From Croceibacterium_B sp963811255 (GTDB lineage Bacteria; Pseudomonadota; Alphaproteobacteria; Sphingomonadales; Sphingomonadaceae): DNA of 64,000 nucleotides. The notes below the pieces were generated by a model that worked only from the letters and a program-made list of their open reading frames with translations, had not been told where the DNA came from and did not search any database. Location of the stretch: assembly GCA_963811255.1 (NCBI GenBank), contig CAWEQI010000003.1, positions 1,798,001 to 1,862,000 of the forward strand. Direction: 5' to 3'. A program made the translations under genes and the position numbers. Each line of letters starts with the position of its first letter. The stretch's first letter is position 1. Below are positions 53,148 to 60,852 of the stretch, piece by piece.

Positions 53148-54260
53148 GGCGATGTAGTCGAGCTCGGCGACCTGCATCGCCCTTTCGAAGGGGCCGTCCT
53201 CGGGAAAGCGGTGCATCAGGCGGGTGAGCGACCAACTGAAGCGTTCCGATTTCCACACCCGGGCGAGCGCCTTGGCCGAATAGCCGCCGATTGCATCGCC
53301 GTCGTTCTGCTTGAAGAACCGGGTCAGGGCGTCGGCTGCGTAATGCACGTCCGAGGCTGCGAGGTTGAGGCCCTTGGCGCCGGTCGGCGGGACGATGTGC
53401 GCCGCGTCGCCGCACAACAACAGGCTGCCGTGACGCATCGGCGCGAACACATAGGACCGCAACGGCGCGATCGATTTCTCGAGTGCCGGGCCGCGGACGA
53501 TATGTGCGGCGGCTTCGGGGCCGAGACGGAGCGCCAGCTCATCCCAGATGCGCTCGTCGGGCCAGTCGTCAACCGCTTCGCTCAGCGGAACATCGATGTA
53601 GTACCGGCTACGCGTTTCCGAGCGCATGGAAGCGAGCGCGAAGCCACGCGGATGATTGGCGTAAATCAGCTCGTGATTGCACGGCGGCACGTCGGCGAGG
53701 ATGCCGAGCCAGCCGAACGGATATTCGCGCTCGTACTCTCTGCCAACGGATGCAGGGATGGACCTGCGGCTCGGACCGTGAAATCCGTCACACCCGGCGA
53801 TGAAGCGGCAGTCGATCCGCCGTTCAGCGCCATCGTGAGCAAAGGTGACGAACGGTGCATCGCTGTCGATGGCGTGGAGGGCGACGTCGGCAGCCTCGTA
53901 GATCACCTCGAGCCCGCGCTCCTCGCGCGCCTCCATCAGGTCTCGGGTCAGCTCGGTCTGGCCATAGACGACCACATGTTGGCCGGTGAGCTCGGCGATG
54001 TCGATGCGGATCAGACGCTCGCCGTCGGCGAGATTGAAGCCGTCGTGGACGAGCCCCTCGGCCTTGAGCCGCCGATCCAGCCCGAGCCGCTCCATCAGCG
54101 ATACGGTGATCCGTTCGAGCACGCCGGCGCGGATGCGGCCCAGCACATACTCGGGCGAGCGCCGCTCCAGCACCACGCATTCGATCCCCTCGGCGCGCAG
54201 CAAGTGCCCGAGCAGCAATCCCGCTGGTCCGGCGCCGACAATGCAGACCTGTGTTTTCAT
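53091..54260 (-). CDS. pobA: 4-hydroxybenzoate 3-monooxygenase
   Basis: A 389-aa FAD enzyme that hydroxylates 4-hydroxybenzoate to protocatechuate. The dinucleotide fold is CIVGAGPAGLLLGHLL, followed by LERRSPEYVLGRIRAGVLE with the conserved Arg that contacts flavin and substrate. HDGFNLADGERLIRIDI, VVYGQTELTRDLMEARE, GCDGFHGPSR (DG motif) and LLLCGDAAHIVPPTGAKGLN (GD motif) are in place, and length matches PobA. It supplies the substrate of a LigAB-type dioxygenase, encoded 20 kb away. Immediately downstream of crcB on the same strand, but the two are functionally unrelated. Confidence 0.95.
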   Translation of the reverse strand: MKTQVCIVGAGPAGLLLGHLLRAEGIECVVLERRSPEYVLGRIRAGVLERITVSLMERLGLDRRLKAEGLVHDGFNLADGERLIRIDIAELTGQHVVVYGQTELTRDLMEAREERGLEVIYEAADVALHAIDSDAPFVTFAHDGAERRIDCRFIAGCDGFHGPSRRSIPASVGREYEREYPFGWLGILADVPPCNHELIYANHPRGFALASMRSETRSRYYIDVPLSEAVDDWPDERIWDELALRLGPEAAAHIVRGPALEKSIAPLRSYVFAPMRHGSLLLCGDAAHIVPPTGAKGLNLAASDVHYAADALTRFFKQNDGDAIGGYSAKALARVWKSERFSWSLTRLMHRFPEDGPFERAMQVAELDYIASSHAAQTSIAENYVGLPV

Positions 54261-54269
54261 GGCGCGCGC

Positions 54270-54677
54270 TCAGCCGGTGGTTTTAAGGTGATTGATCTGC
54301 CCTGCCAGGATCAGACCCAGCCAGACGAATACCAGGCAGAACACAACCGACATCACCACGTTCGAGCCGGCCTCCACCATGTCGCCTTCGCGCATCAGCG
54401 CGAGCGTCTGCAGGCTGAAGGAGGAAAACGTGGTGTAGCCGCCGCAGAAGCCGACCAGCAGGAATTGGCGGACATCGGGCGGGACGAGAAAGCGGCTGTT
54501 CGGATCGGCCGTCAACCCGGCGAGCAGGCCGATCAGGAACGATCCGCTGACGTTGGCCGCGAGCGTTCCCCATGGGAAGGTCTCGCCGAACCAGACCGTG
54601 AAGGCGCGCGAAACGCCGTAGCGGCCCATGCTGCCGATCGCGCCGCCGAAGGCTATCCACAGGTAGGTCGAGAACAC
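54270..54677 (-). CDS. crcB: Fluoride channel CrcB/Fluc
   Basis: A 135-aa fluoride exporter subunit with four membrane helices: ATG 54677 (MFSTYLWIAFGGAIGSMGRY), GTLAANVSGSFLIGLLAG, and the signature GFCGGYTTFSSFSLQT with the conserved Phe, Asn and Thr residues of the fluoride path. Fluc channels are antiparallel dimers. A fluoride riboswitch lies about 50 bp upstream on the same strand, confirming the role. Confidence 0.95.
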   Translation of the reverse strand: MFSTYLWIAFGGAIGSMGRYGVSRAFTVWFGETFPWGTLAANVSGSFLIGLLAGLTADPNSRFLVPPDVRQFLLVGFCGGYTTFSSFSLQTLALMREGDMVEAGSNVVMSVVFCLVFVWLGLILAGQINHLKTTG

Positions 54678-54728
54678 GCGTGCCTCCAGTCCGGGCGGCA
54701 GAAGAACGCATTCTTCCGCCGTTGTCGA

Positions 54729-54780
54729 GCCTAGGAGTCATCAGCTCCTCGGAGGAGCGGTTTCGGGGAACCCCATCCCC
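54729..54780 (-). promoter_or_regulatory. Fluoride riboswitch (crcB motif)
   Basis: Read on the minus strand from 54780: GGGGATGGGGTTCCCC, then GAAACCGCTCCTCCGAGGAG, CTGATGACTCCTAGGC. This reproduces the conserved pieces of the crcB/fluoride riboswitch: GGxGATGGxGTTCxCC pseudoknot half and first stem, AACCGCT joining region, second hairpin (GCTCCT/AGGAGC) and CTGATGACTCCTA. It lies between 50 and 105 bp upstream of the crcB start and should raise crcB expression on fluoride binding. Confidence 0.9.
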
Positions 54781-54911
54781 GGAGGCAGCGGCCAGTCGGC
54801 TTGGCGGCCTCGGCATTCGGCGCCTCAGCGACTTCGGTTAGCATCGCCGCGGTGCGGTGCTATTGCCCAATTGCGGGCTTGCGAGCAAGGTGCAAACAAG
54901 GAGGGCACCAG

Positions 54912-55238
54912 ATGGAACTACCCCGCGAAGCCTGCATGATGCGCATCTTCACCAGCGAGCGCGCCCGCGGGACCTTTCGCGCGCTGTTCGAGGACATCGT
55001 CCGCAACGCCCGCGATGAGGGCCTTGCCGGCGCCACGGTGCTGCGCGGGCCGATGGGGTTCGGGTCCTCGTCGCGCATCCACAACGCCAACATTCTCGAC
55101 CTCTCCGCAAACCTGCCGCTGGTGATCGAGATCGTCGACACCGAAGAGAAGCTGCGCGCGTTCCTCCATTCAATCGAGGACATGAAGGACATCGGCCTGG
55201 TGACCATGGAGAAGGTCGAGGTGCTGCATTACGGCTGA
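54912..55238 (+). CDS. DUF190 family PII-like protein
   Basis: A 108-aa protein of the DUF190 family, which has a ferredoxin-like fold similar to PII signalling proteins. ATG 54912 follows GGAGGGCACCAG; an in-frame ATG ATG at 54936-54941 is possible. Key blocks are IFTSERARGTFRALFEDIV, GLAGATVLRGPMGFGSSS and LPLVIEIVDTEEKLRAFLHS. DUF190 genes are often adjacent or fused to crcB, as here where it is divergent from it, so a role in fluoride handling is likely though the mechanism is unclear. Confidence 0.88.
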   Translation: MELPREACMMRIFTSERARGTFRALFEDIVRNARDEGLAGATVLRGPMGFGSSSRIHNANILDLSANLPLVIEIVDTEEKLRAFLHSIEDMKDIGLVTMEKVEVLHYG

Positions 55239-55288
55239 GGCTTGCGGCGCTGTGTTCCCGGCCCGTCGGGGAGCCCCGCCAGCGAGCG

Positions 55289-55789
55289 CTACAAGTACCG
55301 CATCTGGATCAGGATCGAGGTGATTCCGTTGCCAACGGTAATGGCCGTCTTCTTGTAGCTCGGCTTGCCGAGGTTGAAGATGTTGATCGACGGGTTGTTC
55401 GACATTCCGCCACCGTCGGAAAATATGTCGGTCTTGCCGTTGCCGTTGCGATCGTGACGGAGGGCGATGCCGTACATTCCAGGAGCCGGCAGCGGCAGGC
55501 AGAAGCTCATCGTCCCGGCGTGCGCGGGCACCTCGATCCGCGTGAGCCAGTGACCGGTCTCCAGCCAGTCACCCTCGGTGGCGCGGTAGCTCTGCACGCG
55601 AATGTTGCCGGTCGATGACGCGATTCCGGTAACGGTGATGTATACGGCCGGCCCGTGGCCCTTTTCGCATGGAAGCAGGTCGTTAGGCACGATTTGGTTC
55701 ATTTGCGCGTGCAGCGGGGCCGCGAGACCGAGCGCGAAAAATCCCACGGCCGGCAGCCACCGTGCATCGATCGGAGTAAAACGCTTCAT
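55289..55789 (-). CDS. DUF2141 family secreted protein (second copy)
   Basis: A 166-aa protein with signal peptide (residues about 1-28, ending PLHAQ). The DUF2141 domain contains NIRVQSYRATEGDWL, TMSFCLPLPAPGMYGIALRHDRNGNGKTD and GGGMSNNPSINIFNLG. The HDRNGNGKTDIFSDGGG block looks like a calcium-binding loop and corresponds to LHDRDRNRKFGWTEDGVG of the first copy (50215-50736). It is 63 bp downstream of the cytidylyltransferase gene on the same strand, so both copies border the envelope lipid/glycan genes. Confidence 0.82.
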   Translation of the reverse strand: MKRFTPIDARWLPAVGFFALGLAAPLHAQMNQIVPNDLLPCEKGHGPAVYITVTGIASSTGNIRVQSYRATEGDWLETGHWLTRIEVPAHAGTMSFCLPLPAPGMYGIALRHDRNGNGKTDIFSDGGGMSNNPSINIFNLGKPSYKKTAITVGNGITSILIQMRYL

Positions 55790-55851
55790 AAAACCCCAGG
55801 TATGTGGATGGGCCGGCGCTCGCAAGATGGCCGACGCCGCTGAAGTCAGCC

Positions 55852-56589
55852 TTAATTCACCCGCTCACGACCTCCCTTCCGGCCAAGCTCCGCCTCGGCG
55901 AGATCGACCGCGCGGGCGTCGTCCACATCGAGCCACCAGCTCTCGCCGATGTCGGCCGTCCACGCCAATCCTCGATCGGCAAGCCACTGGACGCCTTCGG
56001 AGAGGCTGCCGGCGTTGCCTTGGGCGAGCGACGACCGAATGCCCGTCGCCAGCATCGGGCTCGCGACGAACACGCCGGTGTCGATGGCTTCGTAAGACGC
56101 GAGATCCTTGCCGATGGCGAGGATGGCCCCGTCGGCTCTCGTGCGAACTTTGGTCGCATCGGCGAGGTCGATGGATGGATTGGCGATCCGCCGGTCGACC
56201 ATCAGCAAGACGCCTGCTTGCCTGGAGTACGAAGTGATCGCGCGGGAGACGAGGCCGGGCTCGACCAGGTGATCGGCCATCAGCAGCAGATAATCGCCGG
56301 GGATACGCTCCGCGCCGGCCAGGACGGAATGCCCGTTCGGCTTGTCGAAATCGACGTTGTGCACGCTCGCTATGGCGAGTCCCGCGCGCTTCGCCAGATC
56401 GGCGAGGAACGGTTCGAGCAGGTCGGCGCGATAGCCGGTGACTACGGTGAACGCCGTCGCACCGCCCTCTGCCGCCGCGGCGATCACCCGCTCGATCAGC
56501 GGAACGCCGGCGACCGGCGTCAACGGTTTCGATTCGGACCGTGGCCTGATTCGCGAGCCGTGCCCGGCCGCGACAATCAGACAGTTCAT
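55852..56589 (-). CDS. Nucleotidyltransferase, probable inositol-1-phosphate cytidylyltransferase (IPCT-like)
   Basis: A 245-aa sugar-phosphate nucleotidyltransferase. The start at 56589 overlaps the stop of inositol-1-phosphate synthase (ATGA). The N-terminus is CLIVAAGHGSRIRP (GxGxR loop) with catalytic Lys 21; metal-binding Asp is in LMADH (about 105-106). DLADATKV (141-148) and IGKDLASYEAIDTGVF (159-174), and WLDVDD near the end, closely resemble archaeal IPCT domains, which make CDP-inositol from CTP and inositol-1-phosphate. Coupling to inositol-1-phosphate synthase and the divergent CDP-alcohol phosphotransferase supports this specificity. Other sugar nucleotidyltransferase activities remain possible. 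Confidence 0.75.
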   Translation of the reverse strand: MNCLIVAAGHGSRIRPRSESKPLTPVAGVPLIERVIAAAAEGGATAFTVVTGYRADLLEPFLADLAKRAGLAIASVHNVDFDKPNGHSVLAGAERIPGDYLLLMADHLVEPGLVSRAITSYSRQAGVLLMVDRRIANPSIDLADATKVRTRADGAILAIGKDLASYEAIDTGVFVASPMLATGIRSSLAQGNAGSLSEGVQWLADRGLAWTADIGESWWLDVDDARAVDLAEAELGRKGGRERVN

Positions 56590-57692
56590 TCCGCCGCCAG
56601 AGCCGGCGGCGCGATGAACTCTTCCGTCAGATGGGCAGCGACGTTGTCGTCGAACTGCTCGGGAGGATGCTTGCAATAGAACGCCGAGGGGCCGATCAGC
56701 GCCCCGCTTTCGCCGCGCTCGAGCGCGAGCTTGCAGCAGCGAATCGCGTCGATGACGATGGCCGCGGAATTGGGGCTGTCCTCGACCGAAAGCCGCACCT
56801 CGATGTTCATCGGCACATCACCGAACAGGCTCCCCTCCAGGCGCAGGAAGCACAACTTGTTGTCCTTCAGCCAGGGGACGTAGTCGCTCGGCCCGACATG
56901 GATGTCCTCGTCCTTCAGCCGCTCGGCGAGAATCGACTGCACCGCCTCGGTCTTCGATTCCTTTTTCGAGGCGAGGCGCGTGCGGTCGAGCATGTTCATG
57001 AAATCGGTGTTGCCGCCGGTGTTGAGCTGATAGGTCTTCTCGATTGTCACACCGCGCGCGCGGAACAGGCTCGAGAGCACGCGGTGGACGATGGTCGCGC
57101 CGAGCTGCGCCTTGACGTCATCGCCGACGATCGGCAGACCCGCCTCCTCGAAGCGTCGTTCCCATTCGGGGTCGCTGGCGATGAACACCGGCATGCAGTT
57201 GACCACCGCCACGCCCGCCTCGAGCGCGCATTCCATATAGAACTTCGTCGCTTCCTCCGACCCGACGGGGAGGAAGTTGACCAGGATCTCGGCGCCGGAT
57301 GCCCGCAGCGCCGCGACGATGTCGGCCTTGTCGGCTTCCGGTTCGGCAGCCGGTTCGAAACCCCGATCGTTGGCCACGCCGTGCATGTGCGGGGCCATGC
57401 CGTCGAGTACGCGCCCCATCATCACCTTGGTGCCGGTCGGCGGAATCTCGGCCTGAAATACGGCGGTGCAGTTCGGCGGAGCGAAGATCGCTTCGGACAG
57501 CTCGCGTCCGACCTTGCGCGCATCGGTATCGATCGCGAGCACGAAATCAACGTCCGACGCGCCATAACCGCCGATCCGGTCATGCAGCAGCCCGCGAGCC
57601 TGGTTGGTCCGCGCTGCGTAATACGTAACCCCCTGAACCAGTGAGCTGGCGCAGTTGCCGACGCCCACCAGCGCCACCTTGATGTTCCCCAT
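56586..57692 (-). CDS. ino1: Inositol-3-phosphate synthase (myo-inositol-1-phosphate synthase)
   Basis: A 368-aa NAD-dependent enzyme converting glucose-6-phosphate to inositol phosphate. The start at 57692 (MGNIKVALVGVGNCASSLVQ) matches the Rossmann start of actinobacterial Ino1; a longer in-frame N-terminus from 57731 is possible. Family blocks include VNFLPVGSEEATKFY-type sequence (LVNFLPVGSEEATKF), VPVFIASDPEWERRF-like (MPVFIASDPEWERRF), IVGDDVKAQLGATI, LNTGGNTDFMNM and EVRLSVEDSPNSAAIVIDA. It is the short archaeal/actinobacterial type rather than the eukaryotic long type. Coupled to the IPCT-like gene. Confidence 0.93.
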   Translation of the reverse strand: MGNIKVALVGVGNCASSLVQGVTYYAARTNQARGLLHDRIGGYGASDVDFVLAIDTDARKVGRELSEAIFAPPNCTAVFQAEIPPTGTKVMMGRVLDGMAPHMHGVANDRGFEPAAEPEADKADIVAALRASGAEILVNFLPVGSEEATKFYMECALEAGVAVVNCMPVFIASDPEWERRFEEAGLPIVGDDVKAQLGATIVHRVLSSLFRARGVTIEKTYQLNTGGNTDFMNMLDRTRLASKKESKTEAVQSILAERLKDEDIHVGPSDYVPWLKDNKLCFLRLEGSLFGDVPMNIEVRLSVEDSPNSAAIVIDAIRCCKLALERGESGALIGPSAFYCKHPPEQFDDNVAAHLTEEFIAPPALAAE

Positions 57693-57822
57693 CTCGAAAC
57701 CTATCCAGTTGTTACGGTTCAGTTGCAGCATTCTCGTACGACGTTCAAGTGTTTCAGTCGATGAGTCCCCGGCCGCCGGGTTTCGGTGGGGGAAAGACAT
57801 ATCGGGGGGCGGTGAGCAAAGA

Positions 57823-58755
57823 ATGGATTTCCCGGTGCTTTCACCGCCCGCAGCGAACGCTTCCGCGCAAGTGCGCCACCGGCCTGCCGAGCTGGAAGAT
57901 TTCCTCAACCTGCGAATCTATCACCCGCTCGCCGCCCGCCTGGCGCGGGCGCTCGTGCCCACGGGGATTTCGCCGAACGCCGTCTCGGTTGCCGGCGGCC
58001 TGCTGATCGTCGCGGCGGGGCTCGCCTACACTCTGCTGGCCTACCCGCTGGCGGTCGTTGCCGGGCTGACGCTGCATCTCTCATGGCACGTGGTCGATGG
58101 AGCCGACGGCGACCTCGCCCGGATGACCGGCCGCAGCTCGCCGACCGGGGAACTGGTCGACGGCGCATGCGACTATCTGGGTCACGTCTTTCTCTACGTG
58201 GCGCTGACGATCGTCCTCGCCGAGTCTCTCGGCGGCTGGGTCTGGCTTCCGGCGGTGGCGGCCGGGGCGTCGCACATCGCCCAGACCAATAACGCCGAGA
58301 GCCGTAAACGAAGCTACTTGTGGTGGGCCTATGGCGTGCCCTGGCTGAAGCAGGCGCAGGGCCGGGGCGGCGAGATGTTCACGCAGGACAACTGGTTCAT
58401 GCGGGCGTGCGGCCCGGTCGCCCGAATCTATCTGAGCCTTGCCGGCGCGACCAACCGCGATGCCCATCTGGTCGAGGCGGCGCTCGCCGCCGGCGCGTAC
58501 GACCCGGTTCTTCAGGAGCGCTTGCGGGCCGAGGTGCGCCGCGAAGCGCCCTCGCTGCTGGCGTTCGTCAATTGGCTTGGAGCCAACCCGCGCGCGATCC
58601 TGCTCGGCCTGGCGATGGCGCTGGGCAGCGTGCTGTGGTTTTTCGCCGCGGAAATCGTGCTGCTGAACGCGGTGCTGTTGGCGTCGATGGCGGCTCAGGG
58701 GCGGGCTAACCGCCGCCTGGCGAAGCGTCTCGCTGCGCTGGTGGAGGCCGGGTGA
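57823..58755 (+). CDS. CDP-alcohol phosphatidyltransferase family protein
   Basis: A 310-aa membrane enzyme transferring a phospho-group from a CDP-linked alcohol. The signature D-x2-D-G-x2-A-R-x8-G-x3-D-x3-D is complete: Asp 92, Asp 95, Gly 96, Ala-Arg 99-100, Gly 109, Asp 113, Asp 117 (VDGADGDLARMTG, then GELVDGACDYLG). Several membrane helices flank and follow it. With an IPCT-like gene next to it, CDP-inositol is the likely donor, as in archaeal di-myo-inositol-phosphate-phosphate synthase; transfer of inositol phosphate from CDP-diacylglycerol is the alternative. Divergent from ino1, coupled to the radical SAM gene. Confidence 0.85.
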   Translation: MDFPVLSPPAANASAQVRHRPAELEDFLNLRIYHPLAARLARALVPTGISPNAVSVAGGLLIVAAGLAYTLLAYPLAVVAGLTLHLSWHVVDGADGDLARMTGRSSPTGELVDGACDYLGHVFLYVALTIVLAESLGGWVWLPAVAAGASHIAQTNNAESRKRSYLWWAYGVPWLKQAQGRGGEMFTQDNWFMRACGPVARIYLSLAGATNRDAHLVEAALAAGAYDPVLQERLRAEVRREAPSLLAFVNWLGANPRAILLGLAMALGSVLWFFAAEIVLLNAVLLASMAAQGRANRRLAKRLAALVEAG

Positions 58756-59738
58756 TGGCGCGGATCCGCAAGCGCGACGGGATTAAACTGGCGATGGCCG
58801 GGCTGCTCCAGAAGGATCGGCCGCTGCTCGCGCATCTGGTCGTCACGCGCTACTGCAATCTCGACTGCGCCTATTGCAACGAGTTCGACAAGGTTTCCAA
58901 GCCGGTGCCGTTTTTCGAGCTGGAGCAGCGAATCGACCGGCTCGCCGAACTGGGTACGCTGATCGTCACCCTGACCGGGGGAGAGCCGCTCACTCACCCG
59001 CGGCACGCGGACATCATCGCCGCAATCCGCGCCCGCGGAATGGTCGCGACGACGATTACCAACGGCTTTCTGCTCACGCGCGAGGCCATCGCGGCGATGA
59101 ACGCGGCCGGCCTGCAAGGGCTGCAGATCTCGATCGACGGCGTAAAGCCGGACGAGATCACGCGCAAGACTCTCAAGTCGCTGCGGGGCAAGCTCAAGCT
59201 GCTCGCCCAACACGCCGAGTTTCCGGTCAACATCAATTCGGTGCTCGGCATCAGCGAGGAGCGAACCCGCGACGCGCTGGAAGTGGCGCGCGAAGCGCGC
59301 GGGCATGGCTTTTCCCATACCGTCGGCGTCGTGCATGGCGACGGAGGGCATCTCGCGCCGCTGTCTCCAACCCAACGCGCGGTGTACGAGGAGTTGCTTG
59401 CCGAGGGCAAGGTCGCCCATCGCATCAATCACCGGCTGTTCCAGCGCCGCCTGATCGCCGGCCAGCCGAACGATTGGCAGTGCCGCGCCGGCGCCCGTTA
59501 TCTGTACATCTGCGAAGACGGGCTGGTGCATTACTGTTCGCAGCAGCGCGGCAGCCCTGCGGTGCCGCTGGCGGACTATGGCCTTGACGAGATCAGGGCC
59601 GCGTTCGACGGGCCGAAGGCCTGCGCTCCCTTTTGCACGGTGAGCTGCGTGCACCAGGCGAGCGCGCTCGATCGCTGGCGGCGGGCGAGAATCAAGCCCA
59701 GTCCGCCGCCCCGCGCGCAGTCCCCCGCATCCGCTTGA
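58755..59738 (+). CDS. Radical SAM protein with C-terminal Cys-rich (SPASM-like) region
   Basis: A 327-aa radical SAM enzyme. Cys 34, 38 and 41 (TRYCNLDCAYC) bind the SAM cluster, followed by TLTGGEPLTHP and ISIDGVKPDEI. The C-terminal part has CRAGARYLYICEDGLVHYC and CAPFCTVSCVH, enough cysteines for an auxiliary cluster. ATG 58755 overlaps the CDP-alcohol transferase stop; a GTG one codon earlier is equally close. Translational coupling to the CDP-alcohol transferase suggests it modifies the same lipid or polyol product. Substrate unknown. Its end overlaps the convergent PLD-family gene by 47 bp. Confidence 0.85.
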   Translation: MARIRKRDGIKLAMAGLLQKDRPLLAHLVVTRYCNLDCAYCNEFDKVSKPVPFFELEQRIDRLAELGTLIVTLTGGEPLTHPRHADIIAAIRARGMVATTITNGFLLTREAIAAMNAAGLQGLQISIDGVKPDEITRKTLKSLRGKLKLLAQHAEFPVNINSVLGISEERTRDALEVAREARGHGFSHTVGVVHGDGGHLAPLSPTQRAVYEELLAEGKVAHRINHRLFQRRLIAGQPNDWQCRAGARYLYICEDGLVHYCSQQRGSPAVPLADYGLDEIRAAFDGPKACAPFCTVSCVHQASALDRWRRARIKPSPPPRAQSPASA

Positions 59739-60792
59739 CGATTGCGTCCGCGCAGCGCAGCGCGAGGCCGGCCTGGGCTGATCTCCAGCGCGGCGGTCGA
59801 TGCGGGTCTGGCGATAGCGCCTCGGCCCTCGCCGGAGTCAGCACCTGCTCGCGAAAGGCGTGTATCACTTCGCCTTCACGGACGACGGCGACGATTTCCT
59901 CCTCGACCCGATGACTGACGAAATCGAAATTCGATGAACCCAGCACCAAGGCCCTGTTGTCGACGAGAAGCCCCTTGAGGTGCGTCATCTTCGGCAGCAG
60001 GCGAATCGCAATCCTCTGCCGCTGGGCCGCCGCAAAGAGATAGTCGCGCACCAGCGGCTTGTTGTTTGGCAAGGGGGTGAAGATGTCGACGTCCACCCCT
60101 CTAGCGGCCGCTTCTCCGAGCGAGTCGATGAACGGGAACGTTGGATAGGCGCTTACCAGGTCGATGCTCTCGCGAGCCTCGTCGAGCAGCGCGAAGACAT
60201 CGGTGAATCCGGCGGCGTTGTTGCGGCCATCGAGTGCGAACAGCTGCAATCCGCCAAAATCCGCGTGTGACGCTGCCGGCGCGCCGCCCCAGGTGGCCGC
60301 GAAGTCGTCCGCCAGGAACTCGGCCGCGGGGCGGCTCTCGATCCGCAGCATCAGGTCGTGCCAGGCGAAATTGTGATCACTGAAATTTATTCCGCCGAGA
60401 TAGGCGACATCGTCGGCGACGATCAGCTTCTTGTGGTTGCGCACCGCGTAGCGCAGCGGATTGGCTCCCAGGGGGTTGGTGACTCTGATCCCAATGCCGG
60501 CGGCGACCAGTCCCGCGAACATCGCGCGGGTCGCCTTGGCCTCGGCTCTTGCGCCCTTCCCTGCAAACGGCGACGCGAGCAACCGATCGTTGATCACATG
60601 TCGCGTGTAATCGTCGACCAGCACGCGCCGGTCGGCCGCTCCGCTTTCGCGCACCGCCTGAGCCACTGCGCTGCCGGCGGTATCGCCTTCGAAAGTCATC
60701 GCCTGAATCAGTACCCGCTCGCGCGCGGCCGCGATGTCTGCCCGGGCGCGCTCCCAGAAGGCGCGCGAGCCCACGAGTAGCTCTAAATGCAT
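59692..60792 (-). CDS. Phospholipase D-family protein (cardiolipin synthase-like)
   Basis: A 366-aa protein with two HKD motifs: H120-x-K122-x4-D127 (NHKKLIVADD) with GGINFSD, and H271-x-K273-x4-D278 (THLKGLLVDN) with LGSSNFD. This makes a complete pseudo-dimeric PLD active site as in cardiolipin synthases and phosphatidyltransferases. No N-terminal membrane helix is present. ATG 60792 (MHLELLVGS) is used. Its position in the inositol-lipid region suggests transphosphatidylation of an unusual lipid head group; ordinary cardiolipin synthesis is the simpler alternative. Confidence 0.82.
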   Translation of the reverse strand: MHLELLVGSRAFWERARADIAAARERVLIQAMTFEGDTAGSAVAQAVRESGAADRRVLVDDYTRHVINDRLLASPFAGKGARAEAKATRAMFAGLVAAGIGIRVTNPLGANPLRYAVRNHKKLIVADDVAYLGGINFSDHNFAWHDLMLRIESRPAAEFLADDFAATWGGAPAASHADFGGLQLFALDGRNNAAGFTDVFALLDEARESIDLVSAYPTFPFIDSLGEAAARGVDVDIFTPLPNNKPLVRDYLFAAAQRQRIAIRLLPKMTHLKGLLVDNRALVLGSSNFDFVSHRVEEEIVAVVREGEVIHAFREQVLTPARAEALSPDPHRPPRWRSAQAGLALRCADAIVKRMRGTARGAADWA

Positions 60793-60852
60793 TACCGATT
60801 TCGCCTCGCGCGTCCGGTTGCCACGTACTCCGGTGCGTGGCAAGAAACCGGC

